Shown in pieces: positions 43,313 to 51,309 of a stretch of DNA of 64,000 bases. A program made the position numbers and the translations under genes. The notes under the pieces were generated by a model that saw only the letters and a program-made list of their open reading frames with translations, made no database searches and was not told the origin of the DNA. How positions within the stretch are numbered: position 1 is the stretch's first letter; each line of letters starts with the position of its first letter. The stretch comes from Gaoshiqia sediminis (GTDB lineage: Bacteria; Bacteroidota; Bacteroidia; Bacteroidales; Prolixibacteraceae), in the NCBI RefSeq assembly GCF_025907915.1, contig NZ_JAPAAF010000022.1:1-64000 (forward strand), in the 5' to 3' direction.

Positions 43313-45664
43313 ATGAAAAAACTAATTCTGTTAGCGTTTACGCTATTTGTTTGCTTTTATGTACATGCCGAAGATAATCCGGTTATAAAGAAAGCGGACA
43401 CCATGCTTTTTGGGCATGTGGTTTCCGAAAATGATCATATTCCTTTTGCCACCATCCAGGTTCAGGGCACCACCATTGGTACAGCAGCCGACCTGACCGG
43501 TCATTTTAAGCTGGTAGGGGCGCCCACCGGCAAGCAAGTCGTTGTGGTGTCGGCTGTTGGTTACCGCGCGCAACAGTATGCCGTAGATCTCGAAGCCGGC
43601 AAAGAAGTTACTATCCTGGCCGAGCTGGAACCCGATCAGATTGGCTTGGAAACAGTGGTGGTTTCGGCCGATCGCAGCGAGAAGTCGCGGCGCGAAGCGG
43701 CTACTATCGTGAGCACGATCAGCCCGAAGTTGTTTGAGCGCACCCAAAGTGTGACCCTCAGCGAAGGCTTGAACTTTACGCCTGGCGTTCGGATGGAGAA
43801 CAACTGTCAGAATTGCGGTTTCACCCAGGTACGCATGAACGGGCTGGAGGGGCCTTACTCGCAAATACTGATTAACAGCCGCCCCGTATTTAGCGGGTTG
43901 GCCGGCGTTTACGGGCTGGAGCTGATTCCGGCCAATATGATCGACCGCGTGGAAGTGGTGCGAGGCGGCGGTTCCGCTTTGTTCGGCAGCAATGCCATTG
44001 CGGGGACCATTAACCTGATTACGAAGGAGCCTGTGAAGAATAGTCACTCGGCCAATTCGTCTCTGTCGTTGATTGGTGACGACGGGACGCTGGACTATAA
44101 CCTGAACGTTAACGGCTCGGTGGTGAGCGATGATTTCCGTTCGGGGCTGAGTTTCTACGGCTTCAAGCGCCAGCGCGACCCGTATGACGCTAACGGCGAC
44201 GGCTTTTCCGAGATGTCGGAAATTGAAAACGGCACCTTTGGCGCCAGCTATTTTCAACGTTTGGGCAGCCGCTCAAAAATCAACCTCGATTATTTCTACA
44301 TCAACGAATCGCGGCGTGGTGGTAATGACTTTGATAAGCTGAAGCACGAAGCGGATGTGACGGAAGCCGTCGATCATAAAATCAATTCGGCCAGCCTCAC
44401 CTTCGACAAGCTGATGCGCGAGCACGACAAACTGAGCTTTTATGCCGCTTTTCAGTCGGTCAACCGGGGCTCATACTATGGCGCCAATCAGGACTTGTCG
44501 GCTTACGGGCACACCGAAGATTTTTCATTTTCGGCGGGTTCGCAGTACCACCGCGACGTGGAAAAATTGTTCTTTGCACCTTCCGAGCTGGTGCTGGGCC
44601 TCGAAATGACTTCCAACACCCTTGAAGACCAAAAGCTGGGCTACCTCGATGTGGAAACGATGGAGCACCTGGATAATACGCTGATCACAGATCAGTCGGT
44701 GTCAACGGTGGGCTTCTTTGCCCAAAACGAATGGGTCATGGACAAACTGCGCTTTGGGCTGGGGTTTCGGGCCGAACATTACGCCGTGAAAGATAACCAG
44801 GAAAACCGCGAAACCACTTCGGGGGATGTGTTCAGCCCGCGTGTAAGCCTGTTGTACAATCTGACGGACAAGTTGCAGCTTCGCTCCAGCTTTGCCAAAG
44901 GCTACCGTGCGCCGCAGATCTTCGACGAAGACCTGCATATCGAAACGTCGGGCGCGCGCCGGGTGACCCATGAAAATGACCCCAACCTGAAACAGGAAAC
45001 CTCGAACAGCTTCACGTTCTCGCTCGATTTTACCGAAACCTTCGGGAAGTGGCAAACCCAGTTGCTGGCCGAATCGTTTTACACGCAGCTGGAAAATCCC
45101 TTCACCAATATTTACGGAACGCCCGACGAGGAAGGTAATGTGGTTTATACCCGCACCAATGCCGAAGATGGCGCCACCGTGCAAGGCATCAACTTTGAGT
45201 TGAATGCTTCTCCGGGCGCCCGTTTTGTGATGCAGTCGGGTTTTACCTGGCAGCAAAGCAAGTTCGACGAGCCACAGGAATTCGGTGAGCGCAACTTTTT
45301 CCGCACTCCCGAAACGTATGGCTACCTGAGTATGACCTATTCGCCTGGCCCGCTTTTCCGGGCTTCGCTTACCGGCAATTACACGGGGAAAATGTTGTTG
45401 CCTTACTTCGGCAATACGCTGGCTAATCCCGAAGAGGGACAGCTGAATGAGTCGGATCGTTTCTTCGACCTGGGACTGAAACTCAGCCACGACTTTAAAC
45501 TTTCCGAAGAACTGTCGCTGCAAGTATATGGCGGCGTGAAAAATATCTTCGATTCCTTCCAAAAGGATTTCGACTACGGAGCCGATCGCGATCCCGGTTA
45601 TATCTACGGTCCGCTGGTGCCGCGCATGTTTTACTTCGGACTGAAGATCGGCAATCTCTTTTAA
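43313..45664 (+). CDS. TonB-dependent receptor, probably for a metal or metal complex
   Basis: The 783-aa protein has a signal peptide (residues 1-19), a CarboxypepD_reg-like domain at about 32-110 (LFGHVVSENDHIPFATIQVQ) and a plug with the unusual Cys pair NNCQNCGFTQVRMNG, then LINSRPVFSGLAGVYGLEL and GSALFGSNAIAGTINLIT. The barrel ends FGLKIGNLF. The CxxC-containing plug and the His-rich gene next door point to metal, siderophore or cobalamin-like uptake; the ligand is not shown. No riboswitch could be recognised in the 201-bp leader. Confidence 0.9.
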   Translation: MKKLILLAFTLFVCFYVHAEDNPVIKKADTMLFGHVVSENDHIPFATIQVQGTTIGTAADLTGHFKLVGAPTGKQVVVVSAVGYRAQQYAVDLEAGKEVTILAELEPDQIGLETVVVSADRSEKSRREAATIVSTISPKLFERTQSVTLSEGLNFTPGVRMENNCQNCGFTQVRMNGLEGPYSQILINSRPVFSGLAGVYGLELIPANMIDRVEVVRGGGSALFGSNAIAGTINLITKEPVKNSHSANSSLSLIGDDGTLDYNLNVNGSVVSDDFRSGLSFYGFKRQRDPYDANGDGFSEMSEIENGTFGASYFQRLGSRSKINLDYFYINESRRGGNDFDKLKHEADVTEAVDHKINSASLTFDKLMREHDKLSFYAAFQSVNRGSYYGANQDLSAYGHTEDFSFSAGSQYHRDVEKLFFAPSELVLGLEMTSNTLEDQKLGYLDVETMEHLDNTLITDQSVSTVGFFAQNEWVMDKLRFGLGFRAEHYAVKDNQENRETTSGDVFSPRVSLLYNLTDKLQLRSSFAKGYRAPQIFDEDLHIETSGARRVTHENDPNLKQETSNSFTFSLDFTETFGKWQTQLLAESFYTQLENPFTNIYGTPDEEGNVVYTRTNAEDGATVQGINFELNASPGARFVMQSGFTWQQSKFDEPQEFGERNFFRTPETYGYLSMTYSPGPLFRASLTGNYTGKMLLPYFGNTLANPEEGQLNESDRFFDLGLKLSHDFKLSEELSLQVYGGVKNIFDSFQKDFDYGADRDPGYIYGPLVPRMFYFGLKIGNLF

Positions 45665-45778
45665 TGAATTCAGGACACTCCTATACATACCAGGATAGGA
45701 TTGTTGAAGCTTTTTTTGCTCACGGCAACCTGTGAAAAGAGAGAGAACGAAAATTACAAATAGGTCCGTAGCCTTAAA

Positions 45779-45809
45779 TTTGAACGCCCGCAAAATAATG
45801 CTAATTTTG
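45779..45809 (+). promoter_or_regulatory. Consensus Bacteroidota promoter of coiled-coil gene
   Basis: TTTG (45779-45782), N19, TAATTTTG (45802-45809) is a perfect match to TTTG-N19-TAnnTTTG. The ATG is 33 nt downstream. Confidence 0.8.
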
Positions 45810-45822
45810 TGGGCGTTGTTTT
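45783..45822 (+). terminator. Terminator hairpin overlapping a promoter
   Basis: AACGCCCGCAAAAT pairs with ATTTTGTGGGCGTT (14 bp, one G-T, loop of seven), followed by GTTTTA. It can end the TonB receptor transcript; its right arm contains the -7 box of the next promoter. Confidence 0.75.
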
Positions 45823-45842
45823 ACTGCTAAAAATCTGATAAT

Positions 45843-46763
45843 ATGTCCGATCCGGGAGCTGTGAAAAAGAAATTTTCATTGGGAAGTACTGAGAAAGAGA
45901 GAAGGAATAATTTGATTGTCATCTTCTTGGCCGTCATTTTAGTGGCTGTAGTGGTGTTGTTTTTCGTACAGCGGGGCGAGCATAAGCAAATTATGCAGTC
46001 GCTGAATGCCGAAAAAGATTCTATCCAGGTGGAACTGAACAGCATGGTGCAACATTACGATTCGCTGAAAACGGACAATGACACGCTGAACTCTCAGTTG
46101 TTTTTGGCTCAGGCCAAAGTGAAAGATTTGCTGCTGGAGGTTGGCCAGATTAAAAAAGCCAGCTACGAACAAATTTCGCGCTACCAGGAAGAGGTGGGCT
46201 CGCTGCGGCGGATCATGCGTAATTACATTGTTCAGGTCGATTCGCTGAACCGGCGCAATCAGCAGTTAATGGCCGAAAATCAGCAGGTGAAGCAAGAATT
46301 TATGGAAGTGGAATCCAGAAATGTTGAGCTGGAACGTCAGCGGAAGCAGTTGGCCCAGAAGGTGGAGCGCGCCGCCATGCTCGAAGCCCAAAACCTGACC
46401 GTGGCCGGCATCAACAATAAAGGCAAAGAGGTAACCAACCGCGATAAAGCGGACAAGCTGATGATTAGCTTCACCCTGAGCAAAAATATTACTGCCAAAC
46501 GTGGCGATAAAGACATTTATGTCCGCATCCTGCGGCCCGACCAGATACTGTTGGTTAAATCGTCGAACGACCTTTTTCAGTTTGAAGATCTGAAGATCCC
46601 TTTTTCAGTGATGAGGCAGGTGACCTATGAAGGAAATGAGTTGCCGGTGAACATTTTCTGGGACAATGAAGGCGAAAATCCGTTTATGGCCGGCGACTAT
46701 ACCGTGGATGTCTTTGCCGATGGAAACAACATCGGGACCACCAGCTTTTCCTTTAAGAAATAA
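45843..46763 (+). CDS. Membrane-anchored coiled-coil protein, Bacteroidota-conserved
   Basis: The 306-aa protein has a single transmembrane helix at about 25-43 (LIVIFLAVILVAVVVLFFV), a long coiled coil at about 48-190 (EKDSIQVELNSMVQHYDSL ...), and a C-terminal beta-rich domain (MISFTLSKNITAKRGDKDIY ... GDYTVDVFADGNNIG). The body should lie in the periplasm. It is probably structural or envelope-linked; no enzymatic motif. It has its own consensus promoter. Confidence 0.75.
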   Translation: MSDPGAVKKKFSLGSTEKERRNNLIVIFLAVILVAVVVLFFVQRGEHKQIMQSLNAEKDSIQVELNSMVQHYDSLKTDNDTLNSQLFLAQAKVKDLLLEVGQIKKASYEQISRYQEEVGSLRRIMRNYIVQVDSLNRRNQQLMAENQQVKQEFMEVESRNVELERQRKQLAQKVERAAMLEAQNLTVAGINNKGKEVTNRDKADKLMISFTLSKNITAKRGDKDIYVRILRPDQILLVKSSNDLFQFEDLKIPFSVMRQVTYEGNELPVNIFWDNEGENPFMAGDYTVDVFADGNNIGTTSFSFKK

Positions 46764-46883
46764 ACCAAGGGAACGCTCCCCGGAAGAATTCTTTTTTTAC
46801 CCGGGCGGTGCAGCCGGTACGGTTTTTCGTTAGTCCATTTTGGATTTAAGGTGAATTCGCTTTATCAATTGGTATTTTGCCAT

Positions 46884-46891
46884 TACATTTG
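46884..46891 (+). promoter_or_regulatory. Putative -7 box before the OmpA lipoprotein
   Basis: TACATTTG fits TAnnTTTG, 22 nt before the ATG at 46914. The -33 element is weak. Confidence 0.4.
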
Positions 46892-46913
46892 ATAAACACT
46901 AAAAATGTTATTC

Positions 46914-47588
46914 ATGAAAACAAGAAATGCTTTTATTGGAGGATTGTTGGCCGTTTCCCTTTTAATGAGCGGTTGCGCCTCAATGAACAACGCTCAGAAA
47001 GGTGCTGCCATAGGTGTGGCTGGTGGTGGTGCCCTGGGGGCAGTTGTGGGTAAGGTTTCAGGAAATACAGCCCTTGGAGCCGTAATTGGCGCTGCAGTTG
47101 GCGGGACAACAGGTGCTGTTATCGGCCGAAAAATGGACAAGCAAGCAGAGGCCATTCAGCAATCGGTTCCGGATGCCAAGGTTGAACGCGTGGGCGAAGG
47201 CATCATGGTTGAATTTGACAGCAGCGTGCTGTTCGCCTTGAACAGCTTTAGCCTGACCGGTGATGCTACAGCAAACCTCGACAAGCTGTACATTATTCTG
47301 AGTGAATATCCCGACACCAACATCGAAATTCAGGGACACACCGACAGCAGTGGTTCGGAAGCATACAACCAAACCTTGTCGGAACAACGCGCCGGTTCTG
47401 TTTCTTCCTACTTACTGAAAAAAGGTGTGGGTGCCAACCGGGTTACCACCAAAGGGTATGGCGAGCTGAGCCCAAAATATGACAATGCTACCGAAACAGG
47501 GCGGATCCAAAATCGCCGGGTGGAATTCGTGATTACGGCAAACGAAAAAATGATCTCGGAAGCTGAAGCTGAGGCTGCAGGCAATTAA
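46914..47588 (+). CDS. OmpA-family lipoprotein with glycine zipper
   Basis: The 224-aa protein starts at MKTRNAFIGG (46914); another Met lies 9 bp upstream. It has lipobox LMSGC, a glycine-zipper segment at about 30-75 (GVAGGGALGAVVG, GAVIGAAVGGTTGAVIG), and a C-terminal OmpA domain with GHTDSSGSEAYNQTLSEQRA and the peptidoglycan-binding Arg in IQNRRVEF. It tethers the outer membrane to peptidoglycan. Monocistronic with its own terminator. Confidence 0.93.
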   Translation: MKTRNAFIGGLLAVSLLMSGCASMNNAQKGAAIGVAGGGALGAVVGKVSGNTALGAVIGAAVGGTTGAVIGRKMDKQAEAIQQSVPDAKVERVGEGIMVEFDSSVLFALNSFSLTGDATANLDKLYIILSEYPDTNIEIQGHTDSSGSEAYNQTLSEQRAGSVSSYLLKKGVGANRVTTKGYGELSPKYDNATETGRIQNRRVEFVITANEKMISEAEAEAAGN

Positions 47589-47613
47589 GAACTACTTTTT
47601 TACAGAATATTTG

Positions 47614-47647
47614 AAATCCGGTTTGCTGAGCAGGCCGGATTTTTTTT
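47614..47647 (+). terminator. Intrinsic terminator after the OmpA gene
   Basis: AAATCCGG pairs with CCGGATTT across a 13-nt loop and runs into eight T. Confidence 0.9.
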
Positions 47648-47720
47648 GTGCTTTTTGCAATTGCGTTCCTGTTTTCGTCATTGGGACACCCAACAAACAA
47701 GAATGTCCTTCCGGACAGGA

Positions 47721-47905
47721 GTTACTTTTTGGCTTAATCCAAAAAGTAACCAAAAAAATCAAGGCTCACGGGGCTTTTGCAAGAAAACTACGGGGACGGT
47801 CATGTCACGCGGCCCAACTCGTCGTTCCTCCTCAAACAGGGCCGCTTTCCAGTCCCCCTTCGAATTCCCTTCCCTGGTTTTCTAAGCAAACCCCCCGTAG
47901 GCCAG
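47721..47905 (-). repeat. Dispersed intergenic element, copy B
   Basis: Read on the minus strand, it starts with CTGGCCTACGG and TTTGCTTAGAAAACCAGGGA (47905-47859) and ends with TTGATTTTTTTGG and the perfect stem GTTACTTTTTGG / CCAAAAAGTAAC (47721-47750). It matches copy A at 29184-29393 at both ends but not in the middle. It lies in the 47589-48355 gap, where no gene is seen. Confidence 0.75.
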
Positions 47906-48059
47906 TCCCAAAGCTGACATTCTCTTTCTTCGGCTCCTGACAATTTTAAAAATGCTGCTTCAAGAAGAAAACAAAGACTACGCCGGGAGCCATAAATATA
48001 ACAGATGAGTAATTCGTTTTCAGCTTATCTCCATGTTGATCGGAGCGGGTGCATTGGCC

Positions 48060-48129
48060 GTCAAAACGCCCGGCAGAGGGTTCGTTTTGACAAGATTTTT
48101 GCTTCCTTTTCATCGAATGGAAAAGGAAG
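48060..48129 (+). repeat. Partial copy C of the dispersed element, two hairpins
   Basis: GTCAAAACG / CGTTTTGAC (48060-48091, 9 bp perfect) is followed by CAAGATTTTTG and CTTCCTTTTC / GAAAAGGAAG (48102-48129, 10 bp perfect). The second hairpin is the right-module type of copies A and B with different base pairs. Confidence 0.55.
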
Positions 48130-48355
48130 AGCCAGTCCGGCTTGAGGACAGATCAATTTTATATGAGCGGTAGGAATCGTTTTTTCGAAATCGCAGGTTG
48201 AAGGCTCCCGGGACACCGAAATTCAACTCGAAAAAGAGTGTATTTTCCAGGTAGTGAGCTTATTTCAGAATCAGCAGGTAAAAAGTGACGGAAACAGGTC
48301 TTTTTTGTGCTTTTAGTAGTTGCTTTCCATGCTCAGTTGTTTTTGCCGGGTGCAC

Positions 48356-49342
48356 TCAGGCAAATTGCAGGTAAATAATCAACCCAAGGAAAAGGTAGAT
48401 CAGCACATTGCCCCAGAATTGCCTGCGCATATAAATCAGGTAATTTGAGATCAGAAACGTGAGCGGAATGGCCATGATGAGCAGTATTTCGAGCGAAACG
48501 GCAGGAACAACCAGCAAAAGAGCTACCGAAGTCAGGAAAATGACAAAGAAGATCTGGAAATACTTGCGGGTGCTGATTTTCTTTTCGTCAATCTGCCCGA
48601 TCAGGAAAAAGCTGCCCGGCAGGATCAGCAGGATCAGAAATCCGAGGTAAATCAGGTGGTTAAAGCTTCCCTGCTGTAGCAGGTTATTTGGGGTGACCAG
48701 GTTTTGGTTGACCGTGGTGGCCAGTTCGGGCAAACTATCGGTCAAAAAGTAATACGAAAAGGCAAACAGCCAGGGCAGAAGAGCGCCGGTAAGTGCCAAG
48801 GCAAAGTGGCGCCATTCCGGAGTTTTGCGGATGAGCAGCAGGCCGATCCAAATCACCGGAAAATAGAAGATCAGACTGAAATAAAACAGCGATCCTACAC
48901 TGATCAGGAACCCGGCATCAAACGCGTTGGAATGGATTTGCTGGCTTTCGTAAGCGCTGAAAATCCGTTCGGTGGCCAGCAACAAAAACAGCGCGCCGAA
49001 ATAGACGGGATGCAATGTGTGCGCCAGCAGCAGACCACTGATAATGAGTACGAAAATGTTGGATGGCAAAAAGGTGCGTACCCGGATGAATGCAAAAACG
49101 GTGTTCAGGCGAAGTATCAGAAAGGCCAGCAACATCGCAAAAAGCATAGCCGCTACGGCGTTTGCCATCGCCGAACCGCTCAGCAGCTGGTGAACGGGCC
49201 GGTATAGCAGCATCTGGTTTTCTCCCTCAAAAAATGGAAAGACGGCAGGATGCAACCAGGAGCGGATCCACAAAGCCACGATTATCAATGGAATTAACAC
49301 AAAATGATAAGCCTGGTTGCTTTTTAAAAACCGTAATAACAT
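48356..49342 (-). CDS. Polytopic inner-membrane protein, DUF6427 type
   Basis: The 328-aa protein has about eight to ten transmembrane helices, starting MLLRFLKSNQAYHFVLIPLI with LHPAVFPFFEGENQMLLYRPV, a recognisable Bacteroidota pattern. There are no catalytic residues that I can name. It lies 11 bp downstream of purD on the same strand and is likely co-transcribed with it. Function unknown. Confidence 0.75.
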   Translation of the reverse strand: MLLRFLKSNQAYHFVLIPLIIVALWIRSWLHPAVFPFFEGENQMLLYRPVHQLLSGSAMANAVAAMLFAMLLAFLILRLNTVFAFIRVRTFLPSNIFVLIISGLLLAHTLHPVYFGALFLLLATERIFSAYESQQIHSNAFDAGFLISVGSLFYFSLIFYFPVIWIGLLLIRKTPEWRHFALALTGALLPWLFAFSYYFLTDSLPELATTVNQNLVTPNNLLQQGSFNHLIYLGFLILLILPGSFFLIGQIDEKKISTRKYFQIFFVIFLTSVALLLVVPAVSLEILLIMAIPLTFLISNYLIYMRRQFWGNVLIYLFLGLIIYLQFA

Positions 49343-49353
49343 CTTTTCTCTTT

Positions 49354-50625
49354 TTACAGGTCGAAGCCCAGGTCTTTCCGGTAATACTTCCCTTCGAAAC
49401 TGATTTTTTCGGCATTGGCATACGATTGGGCCAGCGCTTCATGCATACTGCTGCCATACGAGCTGATGGCCAGTACACGCCCGCCGTCGGTCACCACTTC
49501 GCTGCCTGCCTGTTTGGTGCCGGCATGGAAAAGGATGCTTCCTTCAGTTTGGTCGAAGCCGCTCATGGGAAGGCCTTTGGTATAGTCGCCCGGATAGCCG
49601 CCCGATACCAGCATCACGGTAACTGCCGAACGATTGTCAATCGCAATGGCTTGCGAGGCCATGGTGCCGTTGGCTGCCGCTTCGAGCAAATCCACAAAAT
49701 CGGATTGGATACGCAGCATGACAGCCTCGGTCTCGGGATCGCCCATGCGCACGTTGTACTCAATCACATACGGTTCGCCACCGCAGTTGATCAATCCGAA
49801 AAAGACAAAGCCGTTGTAAGGAATGTTGTCTTCCTGTAAGCCCTTTACCGTTGGCCTGATGATACGGTCTTCTACCTTTTTCATGAAAGCCTGATCGGCA
49901 AACGGTACCGGGCTGATGGCGCCCATGCCTCCGGTGTTCAGGCCGGTGTCGCCTTCGCCAATGCGCTTGTAATCTTTGGCTTCGGGCAAGATTTGATAGT
50001 CCTTTCCATCGGTGATGGCAAATACGGAAAGCTCCACGCCCGACAAAAACTCTTCGATCACCACTTTGCTGCTGGCAGCGCCAAACTGTCCGGCCAGCAT
50101 TTCCTTCAGCGAGGCTTGCGCTTCGGGCAGGTTGTCGATGATGAGTACGCCTTTCCCGGCAGCCAGTCCGTCGGCTTTCAGCACGTAAGGGGCTTGCATG
50201 GTTTTAAGAAAGTCAAGCCCTTCGGCCAGATTTTGGGGTGTTACAGTCAGGTATTTGGCCGTGGGAATGTTATGGCGTTGCATAAAGGCTTTGGCGAAAT
50301 CTTTGCTTCCTTCCAGCCGGGCGCCTTCTTGTTGCGGGCCAACTACTTTCAGGTGTTTCAGCTCGGCATCGGCCAGGATGAAGTCGTGCAGGCCCTCTAC
50401 CAGCGGCACCTCCGGGCCAATCAACACCAGGTCGATATTCTTTTCCAGGATTACTTTTTTTAGTCCTGCGAAGTCAGAGACACCTACCGGGATATTCTCG
50501 CCCAGGCTGGCTGTGCCTGCATTTCCGGGAGCAATAAACAACTGATCAACTTTTGGGGATTGCTTAATCTTCCATGCCATAGCATGCTCTCTTCCTCCTG
50601 AACCAACAACAAGTATATTCATCAT
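49354..50625 (-). CDS. purD: Phosphoribosylamine-glycine ligase (GAR synthetase)
   Basis: It catalyses the second step of purine synthesis. The 423-aa protein starts MNILVVGSGGREHAMAWK (a second Met directly precedes it) and shows the ATP-grasp signatures LKADGLAAGKGVLI, EEFLSGVELSVFAI, KRIGEGDTGLNTGGMGA and EYNVRMGDPETEAVMLR. The C-terminal domain is complete. It follows the deacetylase gene by 18 bp in a four-gene minus-strand run. Confidence 0.97.
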   Translation of the reverse strand: MMNILVVGSGGREHAMAWKIKQSPKVDQLFIAPGNAGTASLGENIPVGVSDFAGLKKVILEKNIDLVLIGPEVPLVEGLHDFILADAELKHLKVVGPQQEGARLEGSKDFAKAFMQRHNIPTAKYLTVTPQNLAEGLDFLKTMQAPYVLKADGLAAGKGVLIIDNLPEAQASLKEMLAGQFGAASSKVVIEEFLSGVELSVFAITDGKDYQILPEAKDYKRIGEGDTGLNTGGMGAISPVPFADQAFMKKVEDRIIRPTVKGLQEDNIPYNGFVFFGLINCGGEPYVIEYNVRMGDPETEAVMLRIQSDFVDLLEAAANGTMASQAIAIDNRSAVTVMLVSGGYPGDYTKGLPMSGFDQTEGSILFHAGTKQAGSEVVTDGGRVLAISSYGSSMHEALAQSYANAEKISFEGKYYRKDLGFDL

Positions 50626-50643
50626 GATAGCTATTTAATCTTT

Positions 50644-51309
50644 TCAGTTTTTATTTTTTTGAATGAGGTCTTTTGCTTTCAGGGCATCAGCCAAACTTCC
50701 AAAGCTGTAACCTTTCTTTTTCAGGGCCTGAACGACAACCGGCAGGGCCGCGTACAGGTTTTTCTGCGCTTTCAGCGAATCGTGAAAAATGATGACCGAT
50801 CCCGGTCGCACGAAGTTGAGCACATTGCGTACCACCTGCTCCGGCAATAGGTTGGGCATGTAATCCCTGCTGACCACGTCCCACATCACCACCTGGTATT
50901 TTTGGCGCAGCTGCCGGAATTGAGAGCGGCGCAAAAAGCCATGGGGCGGCCTGAAAAAGGGTGATTCGATGTACCGGGCCGCCTTTTCGATGTTGGCAAA
51001 ATAGTCGGCATCGGTTGTTTTCATTCCCTGAATGTGGTTAAAGCTGTGATTGCCCGTCAGATGGCCTTCGTCCAGAATTTGCTGATACAGATCGGGATGG
51101 CGTTGCACATTTTCGCCCACGCAAAAGAAGCAGGCCGGTATGTTTTCGCGTTTCAGCAGGTCGAGCACCCAAGGGGTGACTTCGGGCACCGGGCCGTCGT
51201 CGAAGGTCAGGAAAACCTGCCTCCCGGCAGATGGCCCCCGCCAAAGCGCCCCGGGCAGTAAGCCGGTCAGAAATGATGGTACCTGTATCCTGGGATCGAA
51301 ACGCAACAT
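50644..51309 (-). CDS. NodB-type polysaccharide deacetylase
   Basis: The 221-aa protein has the NodB motifs VFLTFDDGPVPEVTPWVL (Asp-Asp), GNHSFNHIQG (metal His pair), FFRPPHG and VMWDVVSRDYM; the C-terminal His motif appears as SVIIFHDSLKA. It removes acetyl groups from a glycan, perhaps peptidoglycan or a surface polysaccharide. There is no clear signal peptide. Its start codon overlaps the stop of the GT117-like gene (TAATG), implying translational coupling and a shared envelope role. Confidence 0.9.
   Translation of the reverse strand: MLRFDPRIQVPSFLTGLLPGALWRGPSAGRQVFLTFDDGPVPEVTPWVLDLLKRENIPACFFCVGENVQRHPDLYQQILDEGHLTGNHSFNHIQGMKTTDADYFANIEKAARYIESPFFRPPHGFLRRSQFRQLRQKYQVVMWDVVSRDYMPNLLPEQVVRNVLNFVRPGSVIIFHDSLKAQKNLYAALPVVVQALKKKGYSFGSLADALKAKDLIQKNKN

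Noticed and set aside
47589-48355. Open frames of 79-109 codons after the OmpA gene
   Set aside because: They overlap the dispersed element and hairpins and show no protein family features.
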